Below are positions 7,871 through 16,567 of a stretch of DNA of 38,033 nt, piece after piece. A model generated the notes under the pieces. That model saw nothing but the letters and a program-made list of their open reading frames with translations. It did not search any database and was not told the DNA's origin. The position numbers were made by a program, and so were the translations under genes. Position 1 is the first letter of the stretch; each line of letters opens with the position of its first letter. Origin of the DNA: a bacterium (GTDB lineage: Bacteria > Bacillota > Clostridia > Lachnospirales > Lachnospiraceae); assembly GCA_028727105.1 (NCBI GenBank), contig JAQYOU010000157.1:1-38033 (forward strand), read 5' to 3'.

Positions 7871-9421
7871 GTGAGTGTGTTTACAAAAATGGAATTAGAT
7901 AAATTATCAGTCATGTATGATGGTGATAAGGACAGAGATGCCACGAGTAAGATTAGAGGATTTTTGTTTCAGGATTATGTTACCATTATGTGTCTCCTTA
8001 AAAATCAAGTCGAGTATGTCTGCTCAGAATATCTGGAGGATGTAGATGTTTTTTTCGAGAATGGTACATTTGAGTTTATTCAAGTGAAGTATTATCCGAA
8101 CACAAATCCGAATATGAAAGAGATTTCGACAGATCTTTATTATCAGTATCTCCGTCTTCAGATGCTTCATAGTACCTTGACATCAATCCCGAGTCTTTAT
8201 ATTCATAGAGAGACAAAGGTTGAAAAACCAACGCTTGATGAGATGAAAAGGTATATTGGCCTTGGAAATGAACTTCCAAAGTCAGTGACTTATCCAGATA
8301 CTGTGGATTCGGAAACCTGGCTAAGAAAAAATGTTTATATATCGAATAAAAAGGCTGTACAGAAGGAAAAACTTTTTGCAACGATGGCCTCGGAGAAATC
8401 TCTGAAAGAGTTTGTTACAAAGTGTGATATCTTCCACAAATCGAATATCAATCAGTATAAAGAGGAATTGATGGAAGCTTTAGCTAAAGCTTATCCGAAT
8501 CCTGATAAGGATGGGAACGATGAGTGCTGGAAGTTGATTCTGCTGGGGCTTGCGATTTCGTATATGCAGCGGCGTTACATGTTAGTTAATCCCTGTTTTG
8601 ATCAGATGAAGGTAGATAAAAAAGAATTTGATCAATATATGGCGGAATCTACCAAGACGAGGACGGAACAGACAATCGCAAGTTATCTGGTGAGCATTGT
8701 TTGTGAGGAGTATGGTGAGGTTATTAATCACAATGATCTTTCAGATCTACAGACTCATATGTTGAACTTGATTTACCAGAATACAATCCGATGGATAAAT
8801 GAAATGAGTAAGACTGTGGATGGTCAGTATCAATTATTGAACACATTAAGCGTCGACGAAGCTGGCAAGATTGCAAGCTATAGGGGAGCGATTGTAGATG
8901 ATAGATTGCGCTGTATGGCCGAGTGTAAAAGGGACTTTCTTAATTTTTTGAGTTATTTGTGGAAGATTATGCTAAACATTTGTCAGGAAAAGGTGCATGA
9001 AGTGACGGAGATTTCTGCTCATTCGGAATTGCTAAATCCATTTTATTACATGGTTCCGAGGGTAACTGAATATATTTGTCTAAATTTTCCTGAAGATAAA
9101 TGCATAAATCGTACTGTGATTCTTCCTAGGGCAGGGGGAGATTTTAATGGTGTAAAACGAAGGATTGTGGCACGCATGGTGAATATGTCACAAAGACCTG
9201 GAAAATGGTTCTTTGCGGATAGCAAACTTATGCGAGGTAAAAACTATTATAAATACAGTACGGCAAACGTAAATGAGAATCCTACGGTTGTGGATCTTGG
9301 AGAAGATAGTTTTTATATTGAATGTATGGATTGTATTGGAATTGGAGAGGGTGAGTGGGACAAAACGGATGTTTGCAGTCATTGCATCTTTTCTGTGCAA
9401 TGTGTCAAAGAGGGAGAATAG
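7871..9421 (+). CDS. lmuA: Lamassu/ABC-3C effector: Cap4 (DUF4297)-type nuclease protein LmuA-like, 516 aa
   Basis: The N terminus is a PD-(D/E)xK nuclease domain of the Cap4/DUF4297 type. It has the opening pattern DATSKIRGFLFQDYV, then YLEDVDVFFENG (about 55) and the catalytic strand EFIQVKYYP with the Q-x-K end (about 70). These nucleases cut dsDNA in Lamassu and related systems. The remaining ~430 residues are helical, and the last ~30 hold a cysteine cluster (ECMDC and then CSHCIFSVQC), which could bind zinc or an Fe-S cluster. The longer reading from TTG 7793 has no ribosome site; GTG 7871 is preceded by AAGGGGG with 8-base spacing and is preferred. It is followed after 2 bases by the middle component and then the SMC-like ATPase, the expected three-gene defence layout. 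Confidence 0.75.
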   Translation: MSVFTKMELDKLSVMYDGDKDRDATSKIRGFLFQDYVTIMCLLKNQVEYVCSEYLEDVDVFFENGTFEFIQVKYYPNTNPNMKEISTDLYYQYLRLQMLHSTLTSIPSLYIHRETKVEKPTLDEMKRYIGLGNELPKSVTYPDTVDSETWLRKNVYISNKKAVQKEKLFATMASEKSLKEFVTKCDIFHKSNINQYKEELMEALAKAYPNPDKDGNDECWKLILLGLAISYMQRRYMLVNPCFDQMKVDKKEFDQYMAESTKTRTEQTIASYLVSIVCEEYGEVINHNDLSDLQTHMLNLIYQNTIRWINEMSKTVDGQYQLLNTLSVDEAGKIASYRGAIVDDRLRCMAECKRDFLNFLSYLWKIMLNICQEKVHEVTEISAHSELLNPFYYMVPRVTEYICLNFPEDKCINRTVILPRAGGDFNGVKRRIVARMVNMSQRPGKWFFADSKLMRGKNYYKYSTANVNENPTVVDLGEDSFYIECMDCIGIGEGEWDKTDVCSHCIFSVQCVKEGE

Positions 9422-9423
9422 TT

Positions 9424-10056
9424 ATGATATTACAGGAAGAGTTTAAGAAAAGTGGCTATAAGGATATTCTCGTTGGTGATACCGCTTCTGAATATGAGAT
9501 TGATCTAGAGGATATTTTTGAGTTAAATCATAAGCCGGAAGAGTTATTAAGTATTTTCATTAGCGAGCAGAGAGATGAATTGTTTTTTCTTCTGGATGGA
9601 GACTTGGAGGAGATTGATTCATTATGCGATTGTTGGGATGATCGAATTCGTGTGTTTACGATTATTAATGAAAAATCAAAAGCGCTTCATAAATTAAAGT
9701 ATAATATTGTGCAGTTGATTGTTTATTCCGAAGATACTCCAGATAAGAGCAGAGAAGGCAATTTGTTGATATCAAGAAAAATCATCATTAAGGGCGATAT
9801 GGCAGATAAGGAGCAGATTGTAATTGATGATGATGAGGTTATTGAATTACCATTCCATATGATTCCAGTAGATGCATTTGCACCAGATGAGGAGCAGATG
9901 AAACAACTGAGTCAGTTACTTCCGGAGAATGAGGATCTTTTGGAACTGCTGGAAAAGAAACGGAAAAAAGTGAACAGAAAAGAAAAAGAAGGCGTACTAG
10001 ATAAGTCTTTTGAGGTACAGGATTATGAGAAGATTAAGGAGTGGCTGGAAAGATGA
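9424..10056 (+). CDS. lmuC: Lamassu/ABC-3C middle component, LmuC-like, 210 aa
   Basis: An acidic protein of 210 residues with no enzymatic motif that I can see. Its N-terminal part is a mixed alpha/beta region (ILVGDTASEYEIDLEDIF, SIFISEQRDELFFLLDGD, RVFTIINEKSKALHK) and its C terminus is a charged helix (LLELLEKKRKKVNRKEKEG). Size, acidity and position between the Cap4-type nuclease and the SMC ATPase match the small middle subunit of Lamassu (LmuC) and ABC-three-component systems. The assignment depends mainly on context. ATG 9424 lies 2 bases after the nuclease stop with GGGAGA upstream. A longer in-frame reading from 9355 overlaps the nuclease gene and is unlikely. Its TGA overlaps the next ATG (ATGA). 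Confidence 0.65.
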   Translation: MILQEEFKKSGYKDILVGDTASEYEIDLEDIFELNHKPEELLSIFISEQRDELFFLLDGDLEEIDSLCDCWDDRIRVFTIINEKSKALHKLKYNIVQLIVYSEDTPDKSREGNLLISRKIIIKGDMADKEQIVIDDDEVIELPFHMIPVDAFAPDEEQMKQLSQLLPENEDLLELLEKKRKKVNRKEKEGVLDKSFEVQDYEKIKEWLER

Positions 10057-12431
10057 TTATTCGCAAGATTAGAATGGTAAATTTCAGAGGATTTCGCGAT
10101 AAAACAATTGATTTTGATGGTAAATCGGTTGTGCTTCTTTCTGCTGCAAATGGAGTTGGTAAGACAACAACTATCGATGCTATTGAGTGGTGTTTGACAG
10201 GCAATATTGGAAGATTAAAAACTGCTTTTGATACCAGGAGTACCAATGATGCTGATCGTAAGATCAATACCGATGGCATTCTAAAGAACCGAGATGCTGG
10301 AACAAGGGAGAGAGTTAGGGTAGTTCTTTGGTTAGTTGACGGAGAAAAGGAGACAATTCTTTGCAGAGAGCAGACAAGCGATGAATTAAATCCAAGGGTA
10401 TCTAAGGTTACAATTGATGAAAATGAAGAAATAGCGAAACAATTTATTCGAGAATACGTAGGAGATAGTTTCTATAATTTTCATTTTTGTGATGTTCAGA
10501 AGTCATTTAATGTGCAAAGCAAAAAGAGAAAGGATATGAAGGATTTCTTTGGTGAGTTTATTACAAACTATGATGAGCAGAAACAGATTGCGGAGAATCT
10601 AGATATTTTTGCTGTGGATGTGGACCGCTATATTGAGGATAAGTCAAAACAGAAGGTATCGCAGGAAGTGATTAAGACCCATGAAGAGCAGTTAGCGAAA
10701 GCTCGTAAGGATGCGAAGCAAATTTCATATCCTGAGATTATTTTTTATCCAGATGAGACGACGGAGATTGCTAGTCTGAATAAGGAGGAGTTAACTGAGC
10801 AAAAAGCGGAAGTGGAAAACTGTGGTTATCAGGTGGCAAAAGAAGTAATTTCTAAACTTGTAGAAAATGAGGCTTTAAAGAGCCAGCAGTCTGTTATCAA
10901 AGAGATTGCTTCTTATTGGGAAACGAAAGGAGAGTCTATTAGTCGTGCAGTGAAAGCTGGATTTTCGAAGAATACAGATGCAATTACAACTCTTGAAATA
11001 AAATTTAGAAAATTGAAGAGTTTGTCTCTTTCGAAGGATACGATTCTTCAGGATGGTGAATCAGTGATTGCTTTAGATAATGAAGGTTTTACGCAGTCAG
11101 ATTTTGATGCGGATAAGAAGGCAATTAATGAGAAAGAGAAAAAAGTGAAGGAACTTTCTGACGAGATTGAGTTACTTAGCAAGAATAATAAGATGCTGAA
11201 GCTACTATCTTCTCTTTCGGCAAATAAACAAGTGGTGATTGAACATAGAGATACTGCTTTCAAAGAGAATGGTGCTGTTCGATGTCCTGTTTGTGGTTCG
11301 GAGTCATTTGCTACTATGGAGGAGAAATTGATTCTTAAGGAAGCCGATGATTATATCAGGCAGAACGGAGAAACTGTTAGTGTAAAAGAAGTAGAAAAGA
11401 CCTCGTTACAGGCAGAGATTGATGCTCTTTATCAGAAAATTATTAATCGCGCAAAAACTGTAGTGGATAAAGAAAAGGAAACATTAGCGACTGAGATTGG
11501 CGACCTAAAAGTCCTGAAGGATGAGATACAGCCATATTTTGATGAGGTCAAGAAATTACAGAAAACCAGAAAAGAGATCAATGTAGAAGAATTGAGTTCA
11601 GAAAAGGTAGGGGAATTATTGGCTGCTGTAGAGGGTGCACTTTTAGAAGAATCCAAAGAGCAGGAGATTAGAGATGCTTATCAGCAGATTCTGACGGTTT
11701 TAGGTTACGAGTTTGAAAATGAGACGGTGCAGCAGACATATGCAAAGGTGAAAAATCTCGTTACCAGATCCTATGAGGTTTGGAATTTTTCTTATGATGT
11801 GCTTGTGTCAAAGCTCAATTCTATTGATAGTATTCTTGCAAATCAGACTTTATCTGACCTGAATCAGAAGCTAGAGGAGGCTAATAAGAAGAATCAGAAC
11901 CTTGATGCGGAAATCGAAGAACTTCAGAAGCTGAAAGATATTGCATCTCAGAGAGCAAAAGACATTAGGGATATTGTAGAGAAACTTTCGAAAGATGAGT
12001 ACGAAAAGGTAGGTCCAACTCTTGGCAAGTTCTATAATAAGCTGACAAGAATTAATTCAAGTTATGGAATTAACATTGTTCAGGAGAATGAGGGTATCTC
12101 GTTGGTTGATGATAAAGGCAAGAACATCGTTAATATTTTAAGTAATGGTCAGATTAGTGTCTTTATGCTGGCTCATTTTTTTGCAGGCATCAATGCAAGA
12201 AATGACCGTGAAAAGATGAAGGTATATTTTATCGATGATCTGACTGCATGCATGGATGATGTAAATATGCTTGTGTTCATGGATTTACTTAAGTATCAGA
12301 TGTCATCGAAAGCGACTATGGAGCAGTTATTTTTCATTACCTGTGATGACCGTATTAGTAATTTGCTGAAGTATAAGTTAAGTGGACGTGAGATTGAATT
12401 ATGTGAGCTTTTAGAAGCTGATTTAGTGTAG
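10053..12431 (+). CDS. lmuB: Lamassu/ABC-3C SMC/Rad50-like ATPase, LmuB-like, 792 aa
   Basis: A Rad50/SMC-type ABC ATPase. The N-terminal lobe begins IRKIRMVNFRGFRDK and carries Walker A in AANGVGKTTTIDAIEW (about 31-46). Two coiled-coil arms (about 190-400 and 430-650) flank a zinc-hook-like CPVCG at about 411. The C-terminal lobe has the signature NILSNGQISVFM (about 693) and Walker B VYFIDDLTACMDD (about 722). The length of about 790 residues fits LmuB-type proteins better than full SMC or Rad50. The start ATG overlaps the preceding stop as ATGA; the GTG at 10041 is a less likely start. In Lamassu, this subunit senses foreign DNA ends or structures and controls the nuclease. Confidence 0.85.
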   Translation: MIIRKIRMVNFRGFRDKTIDFDGKSVVLLSAANGVGKTTTIDAIEWCLTGNIGRLKTAFDTRSTNDADRKINTDGILKNRDAGTRERVRVVLWLVDGEKETILCREQTSDELNPRVSKVTIDENEEIAKQFIREYVGDSFYNFHFCDVQKSFNVQSKKRKDMKDFFGEFITNYDEQKQIAENLDIFAVDVDRYIEDKSKQKVSQEVIKTHEEQLAKARKDAKQISYPEIIFYPDETTEIASLNKEELTEQKAEVENCGYQVAKEVISKLVENEALKSQQSVIKEIASYWETKGESISRAVKAGFSKNTDAITTLEIKFRKLKSLSLSKDTILQDGESVIALDNEGFTQSDFDADKKAINEKEKKVKELSDEIELLSKNNKMLKLLSSLSANKQVVIEHRDTAFKENGAVRCPVCGSESFATMEEKLILKEADDYIRQNGETVSVKEVEKTSLQAEIDALYQKIINRAKTVVDKEKETLATEIGDLKVLKDEIQPYFDEVKKLQKTRKEINVEELSSEKVGELLAAVEGALLEESKEQEIRDAYQQILTVLGYEFENETVQQTYAKVKNLVTRSYEVWNFSYDVLVSKLNSIDSILANQTLSDLNQKLEEANKKNQNLDAEIEELQKLKDIASQRAKDIRDIVEKLSKDEYEKVGPTLGKFYNKLTRINSSYGINIVQENEGISLVDDKGKNIVNILSNGQISVFMLAHFFAGINARNDREKMKVYFIDDLTACMDDVNMLVFMDLLKYQMSSKATMEQLFFITCDDRISNLLKYKLSGREIELCELLEADLV

Positions 12432-12445
12432 GTTAAAGTACCGGC

Positions 12446-12628
12446 ATGAATAGAAAAGAATTTTGTGAATACTTTGAAATTCCTTATATGACGGAAACAG
12501 ATTGGGAATTGGGAAATAGAAGGGTTCCGCAGTATCTTTTGCGATTGATGGCATATAAGGTTGAAATGGAGAGGTTGTGTGATAAAAGGTTCAAGGATGA
12601 CAAGGAAGATAGCGTTGCTAACAAATAA
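12446..12628 (+). CDS. Short XRE-like HTH protein, 60 aa
   Basis: A 60-residue protein. EFCEYFEIPYMTETDWELGNRRVPQYLLRLM resembles the truncated helix-turn-helix form (sxyFeIPYrTlqnWElGkR) common in small Firmicutes XRE-like proteins and antitoxins. It sits 15 bases after the ATPase gene and 51 bases before the YhcG nuclease gene. No strong ribosome site is visible, so it may be translated poorly or by coupling. It may regulate the YhcG gene, whose upstream region holds a perfect palindrome, but this is inference. Confidence 0.6.
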   Translation: MNRKEFCEYFEIPYMTETDWELGNRRVPQYLLRLMAYKVEMERLCDKRFKDDKEDSVANK

Positions 12629-12637
12629 TGTATTAGT

Positions 12638-12664
12638 AATTGTGCCACAGGCTGTGGCACAATT
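12638..12664. promoter_or_regulatory. Perfect 13-bp-arm palindrome upstream of the YhcG nuclease gene
   Basis: AATTGTGCCACAG at 12638-12650 and its exact reverse complement at 12652-12664 are separated by one base. It lies just before the AGGAGG ribosome site of the nuclease gene. The near-zero loop and the lack of a T-run argue against a terminator; an operator for a dimeric HTH protein fits better. A near-copy occurs inside the nuclease gene at 13026-13054. Confidence 0.6.
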
Positions 12665-12679
12665 TGTAGGAGGTTTTTT

Positions 12680-13756
12680 ATGGATAAGAGAAGGCATATG
12701 GGAAAAGATAAAGATGGGGTTATTTTTCCAGTAGCTCCAAATTTATCTGAAATGAGTGACGGTTATTTGGAATTTATAAATGATATAAAAGAGAAGATTA
12801 AAAAGCAGAGAATGACCATTGTTTTAAATGCAAATTCAAGCATGATTTGTTTGTATTGGAACATAGGAAAGGCGATACTTGAAAAGCAGGAAAAGGAAGG
12901 ATGGGGAGCAAAGGTTATTGACCGGATGGCACAAGACCTAAAGGATGCTTTTCCTGATATGTCAGGTTTTTCTCCTAGAAATATTAAATATATGCGTAAG
13001 TTTGCAGAGTGTTGGTCGGACTTTGAATTTGTGCAACAGGTTGTGGCACAAATTCCTTGGAGAACAAATCGTATGATATTGGATAAGTTGGATAGTAAAG
13101 AGAGCCGTGTTTGGTACGCATACAAAACCATTGAGAATGGTTGGAGCAGTAAAGTTTTAGAGTTGCAGATCGAATCTGGTCTTATGGAGCGCACAGGAAA
13201 AAGTACAAATAATTTTTCTGTGGCATTGCCACCTTTGGAATCTGATATGGCTAATCAGATATTTAAAGATCCATATCTCTTTGATTTTTTAGGAACGGAT
13301 ATTCCAAGACGAGAGGCAGAAGTAGAACAGCAATTAATTGAACATATACAGAAGTTTTTGCTTGAGTTAGGACAAGGATTTGCTTTTGTGGGTAGACAGG
13401 TACATTTAGAAGTAGGTGGACAGGACTTTTATATGGACTTGTTATTTTATCATCTGAAATTGCGTTGCTATGTTGTTATTGAGTTGAAGGCGTGTGATTT
13501 TGAACCGGGATTTGTTAGTCAGCTAAATATGTATCAAAATGCAGTTAATGATATTATGTGTCATCCGGATGATAAGCCGACCATAGGGTTGTTGCTGGTA
13601 AAAGGGAAAAATAAGACTGTTGTGGAGTATTCACTTGCCGGATATCAGAATCCAATCGGAGTGGCAGAATGGAAAAATCAGATGGTAAGTGCTCTTCCGG
13701 AGGAATTAAAGAGCAGTTTACCGTCGATTGAAGAGATTGAAAAAGAATTAGAATGA
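12680..13756 (+). CDS. YhcG-family (DUF1016) PD-(D/E)xK nuclease, 358 aa
   Basis: A full-length YhcG/DUF1016-type protein. The N-terminal DUF1016_N domain (about 30-170) shows NANSSMICLYWNIGKAILEKQ, GWGAKVIDRMAQDLKDAFPD, FSPRNIKYMRKFAE and QQVVAQIPWRTNRMIL. The C-terminal nuclease domain (about 190-335) shows GFAFVGRQVHLEVGG, YMDLLFYH with the catalytic Asp, then VVIELKA with the E-x-K end (about 267) and PGFVSQLNMYQNAVND. Family members are linked to mobile elements, restriction-like loci and phage defence; the exact target is unknown. The start has AGGAGG with good spacing. It stands 51 bases after a small HTH gene and close to the Lamassu genes, forming a defence island. Confidence 0.85.
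   Translation: MDKRRHMGKDKDGVIFPVAPNLSEMSDGYLEFINDIKEKIKKQRMTIVLNANSSMICLYWNIGKAILEKQEKEGWGAKVIDRMAQDLKDAFPDMSGFSPRNIKYMRKFAECWSDFEFVQQVVAQIPWRTNRMILDKLDSKESRVWYAYKTIENGWSSKVLELQIESGLMERTGKSTNNFSVALPPLESDMANQIFKDPYLFDFLGTDIPRREAEVEQQLIEHIQKFLLELGQGFAFVGRQVHLEVGGQDFYMDLLFYHLKLRCYVVIELKACDFEPGFVSQLNMYQNAVNDIMCHPDDKPTIGLLLVKGKNKTVVEYSLAGYQNPIGVAEWKNQMVSALPEELKSSLPSIEEIEKELE
13026..13054. repeat. Imperfect copy of the YhcG upstream palindrome inside the coding region
   Basis: AATTTGTGCAACA at 13026-13038 pairs with TGTGGCACAAATT at 13042-13054 with one mismatch and a 3-base centre. Its sequence closely parallels the palindrome at 12638-12664 (both contain TGTGGCACAA). It encodes the conserved FVQQVVAQIP of the DUF1016 domain, so part of the likeness may come from coding constraint. 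Confidence 0.5.
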
Positions 13757-13797
13757 GTAATGTATAAATTAGTACAGAAAATGAAAGGTATAAGATT

Positions 13798-14655
13798 ATG
13801 GCAAAGATAGAAATGGCATTTAGCTTGGAAATTAATGATTCTGTGGATGCAATAGAAGCCAATGAATTATGGATGGAAGGAGTATTAAAGGATAAAAAGG
13901 CATTTATTTGTGTCGGAAAAAACTGTTCTGCAGGAATCACATGTAAGAATATGGATACGTTTGCCACCGACAGAAAGCGCATTCCTCATTTTATAATGTC
14001 TCAACATGAAAACATGCATAGTGATTCGTGTGAAGTATTTAGGGAGTTTTAAGAAAAAGATATAAACAGAAATAATACAAATAAAGAGGGAAATGCAGCA
14101 AAAATAGGTAAAGAAATATGTTTTCATATGACGAGACCTGAAAGGCATAGAATTATAGAACATATACTACCGATGGGGCAATCAAATAGTCATATCGAAA
14201 TAAAGAAACAACTGAGAAGAAAACGGGATAATTTCCAAGAAAGAAAAACTAATTACTATTGTTTGAATTCGTTGGTTTGCGCATTTGTTAATGCTTTTAG
14301 AAACGGGACATTGTTTGAAGATGAAGTAATGGTAGAGTTTGAGAAAAAGCAGTTTTATACATATAAATTGGGGTATTTGTTTAAAAGGATAGAGAGACAT
14401 AATGAAATTACGGATAAGGACAAGTATCGGTATGTCTATTTTGGCAAGGGGAAGGTATTTCAGAAGGAGAATGGCGGATACAACATAGTGTTCAGCGAGG
14501 CATTTGTTGGTTCGACAAAGAAAGTAAAATGTGTATTAAGCGACAAACTGATAGAAGACTGTAGGCTTGGCAAAACTAATAAGCTAAACATGTTGAATTC
14601 GGCTATTGGAAAAGAAAAGTTTAACCTAGATTATTCACGGCTATGCCGTGAATAA
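13798..14655 (+). pseudogene. Unrecognised gene with possible zinc-binding N terminus, interrupted by an in-frame TAA
   Basis: An 84-codon frame (13798-14052) and a 175-codon frame (14128-14655) are in the same phase, and the 25 codons between them are open apart from the TAA at 14050-14052. Together they form one roughly 285-residue protein broken by a single nonsense codon. The N-terminal part has ordered Cys/His residues (FICVGKNCSAGITCKN, then IPHFIMSQHENMHSDSC), resembling the C-x-C...H-F...H...C signature of CoiA-like and related nuclease-associated zinc regions. The C-terminal part is basic with YTYKLGYLFKRIERH and YRYVYFGKGKVF; no family is recognised. A GAAAGG ribosome site precedes the ATG. 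If the stop is real in the genome, the gene is dead or makes two fragments. Confidence 0.55.
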
Positions 14656-14666
14656 TCTAGGTTAAA
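14620..14666. repeat. Perfect 21-bp inverted repeat with 5-base loop
   Basis: The arm at 14620-14640 (starting TTTAACCTAGATTATTCACGG) is perfectly complementary to 14646-14666, with loop CTATG. It overlaps the last codons of the interrupted gene and lies 38 bases before the recombinase start. There is no T-run after the right arm on the plus strand, while the minus-strand side is T-rich. It may be a bidirectional terminator insulating the recombinase, or a structural element of the mobile element end. Confidence 0.7.
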
Positions 14667-14704
14667 GTAATATTTTAGATAGACAACAGAAAGGTCGTGT
14701 GCCC

Positions 14705-16387
14705 ATGAACAAACAACTAAAATGCTACATCTACACGCGTGTATCCCCTTCCATGCAGGTAGATGGCTACAGCTTAGATGCGCAAAAAGATAAATTGCAT
14801 AAATATGCCAATTATCAGGATATGATTATCGCCGGAGAATACTCCGATGAAGGTAAGTCTGGTAAAAGTGTAGAAGGGCGCCCGCAGTTCCAACAAATGC
14901 TTCAGGATATCGAATCGGATAAAGACAACATTGATTTTGTCCTCGTATTCAAATTATCCCGATTCGGGCGAAATGCGGCCGATGTATTATCATCCCTTCA
15001 GAGAATGCAGGATTTTGGTGTTAATCTTATCTGTGTGGAAGATGGTATTGACAGTTCTAAGGACGCAGGAAAGCTTATGATTTCCGTTTTATCTGCGGTG
15101 GCAGAAATTGAACGAGAGAATATATTAGTTCAGACCATGGAAGGTCGAAAGCAAAAAGCAAGAGAAGGTAAGTGGAATGGTGGATTTGCGCCTTATGGTT
15201 ATCAGCTTATCAATGGTGAGTTGCACATAGCTGAGGACGAAGCGGAGGTTATACGAATTATTTATGATAAGTTTGCCAATACCACCATGGGAATTGCAGC
15301 GATTGCCACATTCTTAAACAACAGTGGATACAAGAAAAAGCTTCGCCAGAATAATACCATTGAAGGATTTTCTACATCCTTTGTAAAAGGTGTTTTAGAT
15401 AATCCTGTGTACTGTGGCAAGCTTGCTTTTGGCAGAAGAAAGAATGAGAAGATTCCGGGAACAAGGAACGAATATTATGTGGTAAAACAGGATAATTACA
15501 TGATAAATGATGGTATTCACGAGGCAATTGTTTCAGAAGAATTGTGGAATCAGGTGCACAAAAAGAGACAGGAAACAGGTGTTGCAAATATCAAAACCCA
15601 TAGTCTGGATCACGAGCATATTTTATCCGGTATTATCAAATGCCCTATATGTGGAAGTGGTATGTATGGAAATGTGAATCGAAAGAAACATCCAGATGGT
15701 GGTTACTACAGGGATTATTTTTACTATGCCTGCAAACACAGAACTTATGTGAATGGTCATAAGTGTACTTATAGAAAGCAGTGGAATGAGGGAAAAATTA
15801 ATGCGGCGGTGGAAGAAATTATTCGTAAGCTTGTAAACAATCCCAAGTTTAAAACAGAGATTCAGAAGCATATCGGTCAAAGCATTGATACACAGGAGCT
15901 GGACAGAGAGCATACAGGTTTGCAGGAGCGCTTAAAGCAAGTAATCGGAGCCAAGAATAAATTGGCAAATCAGATGGATAATCTGTCTGTATCTGATAAA
16001 CACTACGATAAGAAATACGAAGATATGCAAGTCAGAATGGATAAGTTTTATGATCAGATAGAGGAAATTGAAACTTCCATTGAAGCAGTGGAGACAAGAT
16101 TTTATAATATTAAGCAGGAAAAGATATCCGGTGATAATGTGTATCAGTTCTTATTATTCTTTGATAAACTGTACGACAGATTTACGGATATGGAGAAGAA
16201 GATATTTATGAAGAGCTTTCTTGAGGAAGTAAACATCTACGAGACAGAACAAGAGGATGGAAGGATTCTAAGAAGTCTTAAGTTCCATTTTCCTGTGTTT
16301 TTCAATGGTCAGGAATTATATGAACTTGATTGGGACAACAAAAGTACCATGGAGACGGTGGTATTACTAACTCGGGCAGATTCGTAA
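14705..16387 (+). CDS. Large serine recombinase (site-specific integrase/excisionase), 560 aa
   Basis: An intact large serine recombinase. The resolvase catalytic domain covers about residues 5-150: the nucleophile serine is in YTRVSPSMQ (about Ser14), followed by DEGKSGKSVEGRPQFQQM, FVLVFKLSRFGRN and VAEIERENILVQTMEGR. The recombinase DNA-binding domain follows (GGFAPYGYQL, IRIIYDKFAN, NPVYCGKLAF). The zinc ribbon has CPICGSGMYGN at about 312 and CKHRTYVNGHKC. A long coiled coil (about 400-480) closes the protein. ATG 14705 is preferred to GTG 14699 because AGAAAGG is spaced 10 bases from it. It lies at the right edge of the AT-rich island, the usual position next to an attachment site, so it probably moves this island or part of it. 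Confidence 0.93.
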   Translation: MNKQLKCYIYTRVSPSMQVDGYSLDAQKDKLHKYANYQDMIIAGEYSDEGKSGKSVEGRPQFQQMLQDIESDKDNIDFVLVFKLSRFGRNAADVLSSLQRMQDFGVNLICVEDGIDSSKDAGKLMISVLSAVAEIERENILVQTMEGRKQKAREGKWNGGFAPYGYQLINGELHIAEDEAEVIRIIYDKFANTTMGIAAIATFLNNSGYKKKLRQNNTIEGFSTSFVKGVLDNPVYCGKLAFGRRKNEKIPGTRNEYYVVKQDNYMINDGIHEAIVSEELWNQVHKKRQETGVANIKTHSLDHEHILSGIIKCPICGSGMYGNVNRKKHPDGGYYRDYFYYACKHRTYVNGHKCTYRKQWNEGKINAAVEEIIRKLVNNPKFKTEIQKHIGQSIDTQELDREHTGLQERLKQVIGAKNKLANQMDNLSVSDKHYDKKYEDMQVRMDKFYDQIEEIETSIEAVETRFYNIKQEKISGDNVYQFLLFFDKLYDRFTDMEKKIFMKSFLEEVNIYETEQEDGRILRSLKFHFPVFFNGQELYELDWDNKSTMETVVLLTRADS

Positions 16388-16567
16388 AAATCCTTGATTT
16401 GCGCGAAGACATAGATGGAGCAGTATCCTGCAGGTTAAAAAGGACTAAATGTAAAAGGCACCCACAAAAGTGAGAGCGGAATGCAGGTGCACGTGTGTCA
16501 GGATATTGTGCTTAAAGCAATTGCACGAAGTAATCTGGGAAGAAATGTTGGAAAAGGAGGAAAGAAC
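16388..16567 (+). other. Island-chromosome junction region, candidate attachment site
   Basis: This interval separates the recombinase from the GC-richer chromosomal genes and contains no gene. Large serine recombinases usually act on sites within about 200 bases of their own gene, so one end of the element probably lies here. I compared it by eye with 400-530 and 1580-1740 and found no convincing shared core, so the partner site is not identified. Confidence 0.4.
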
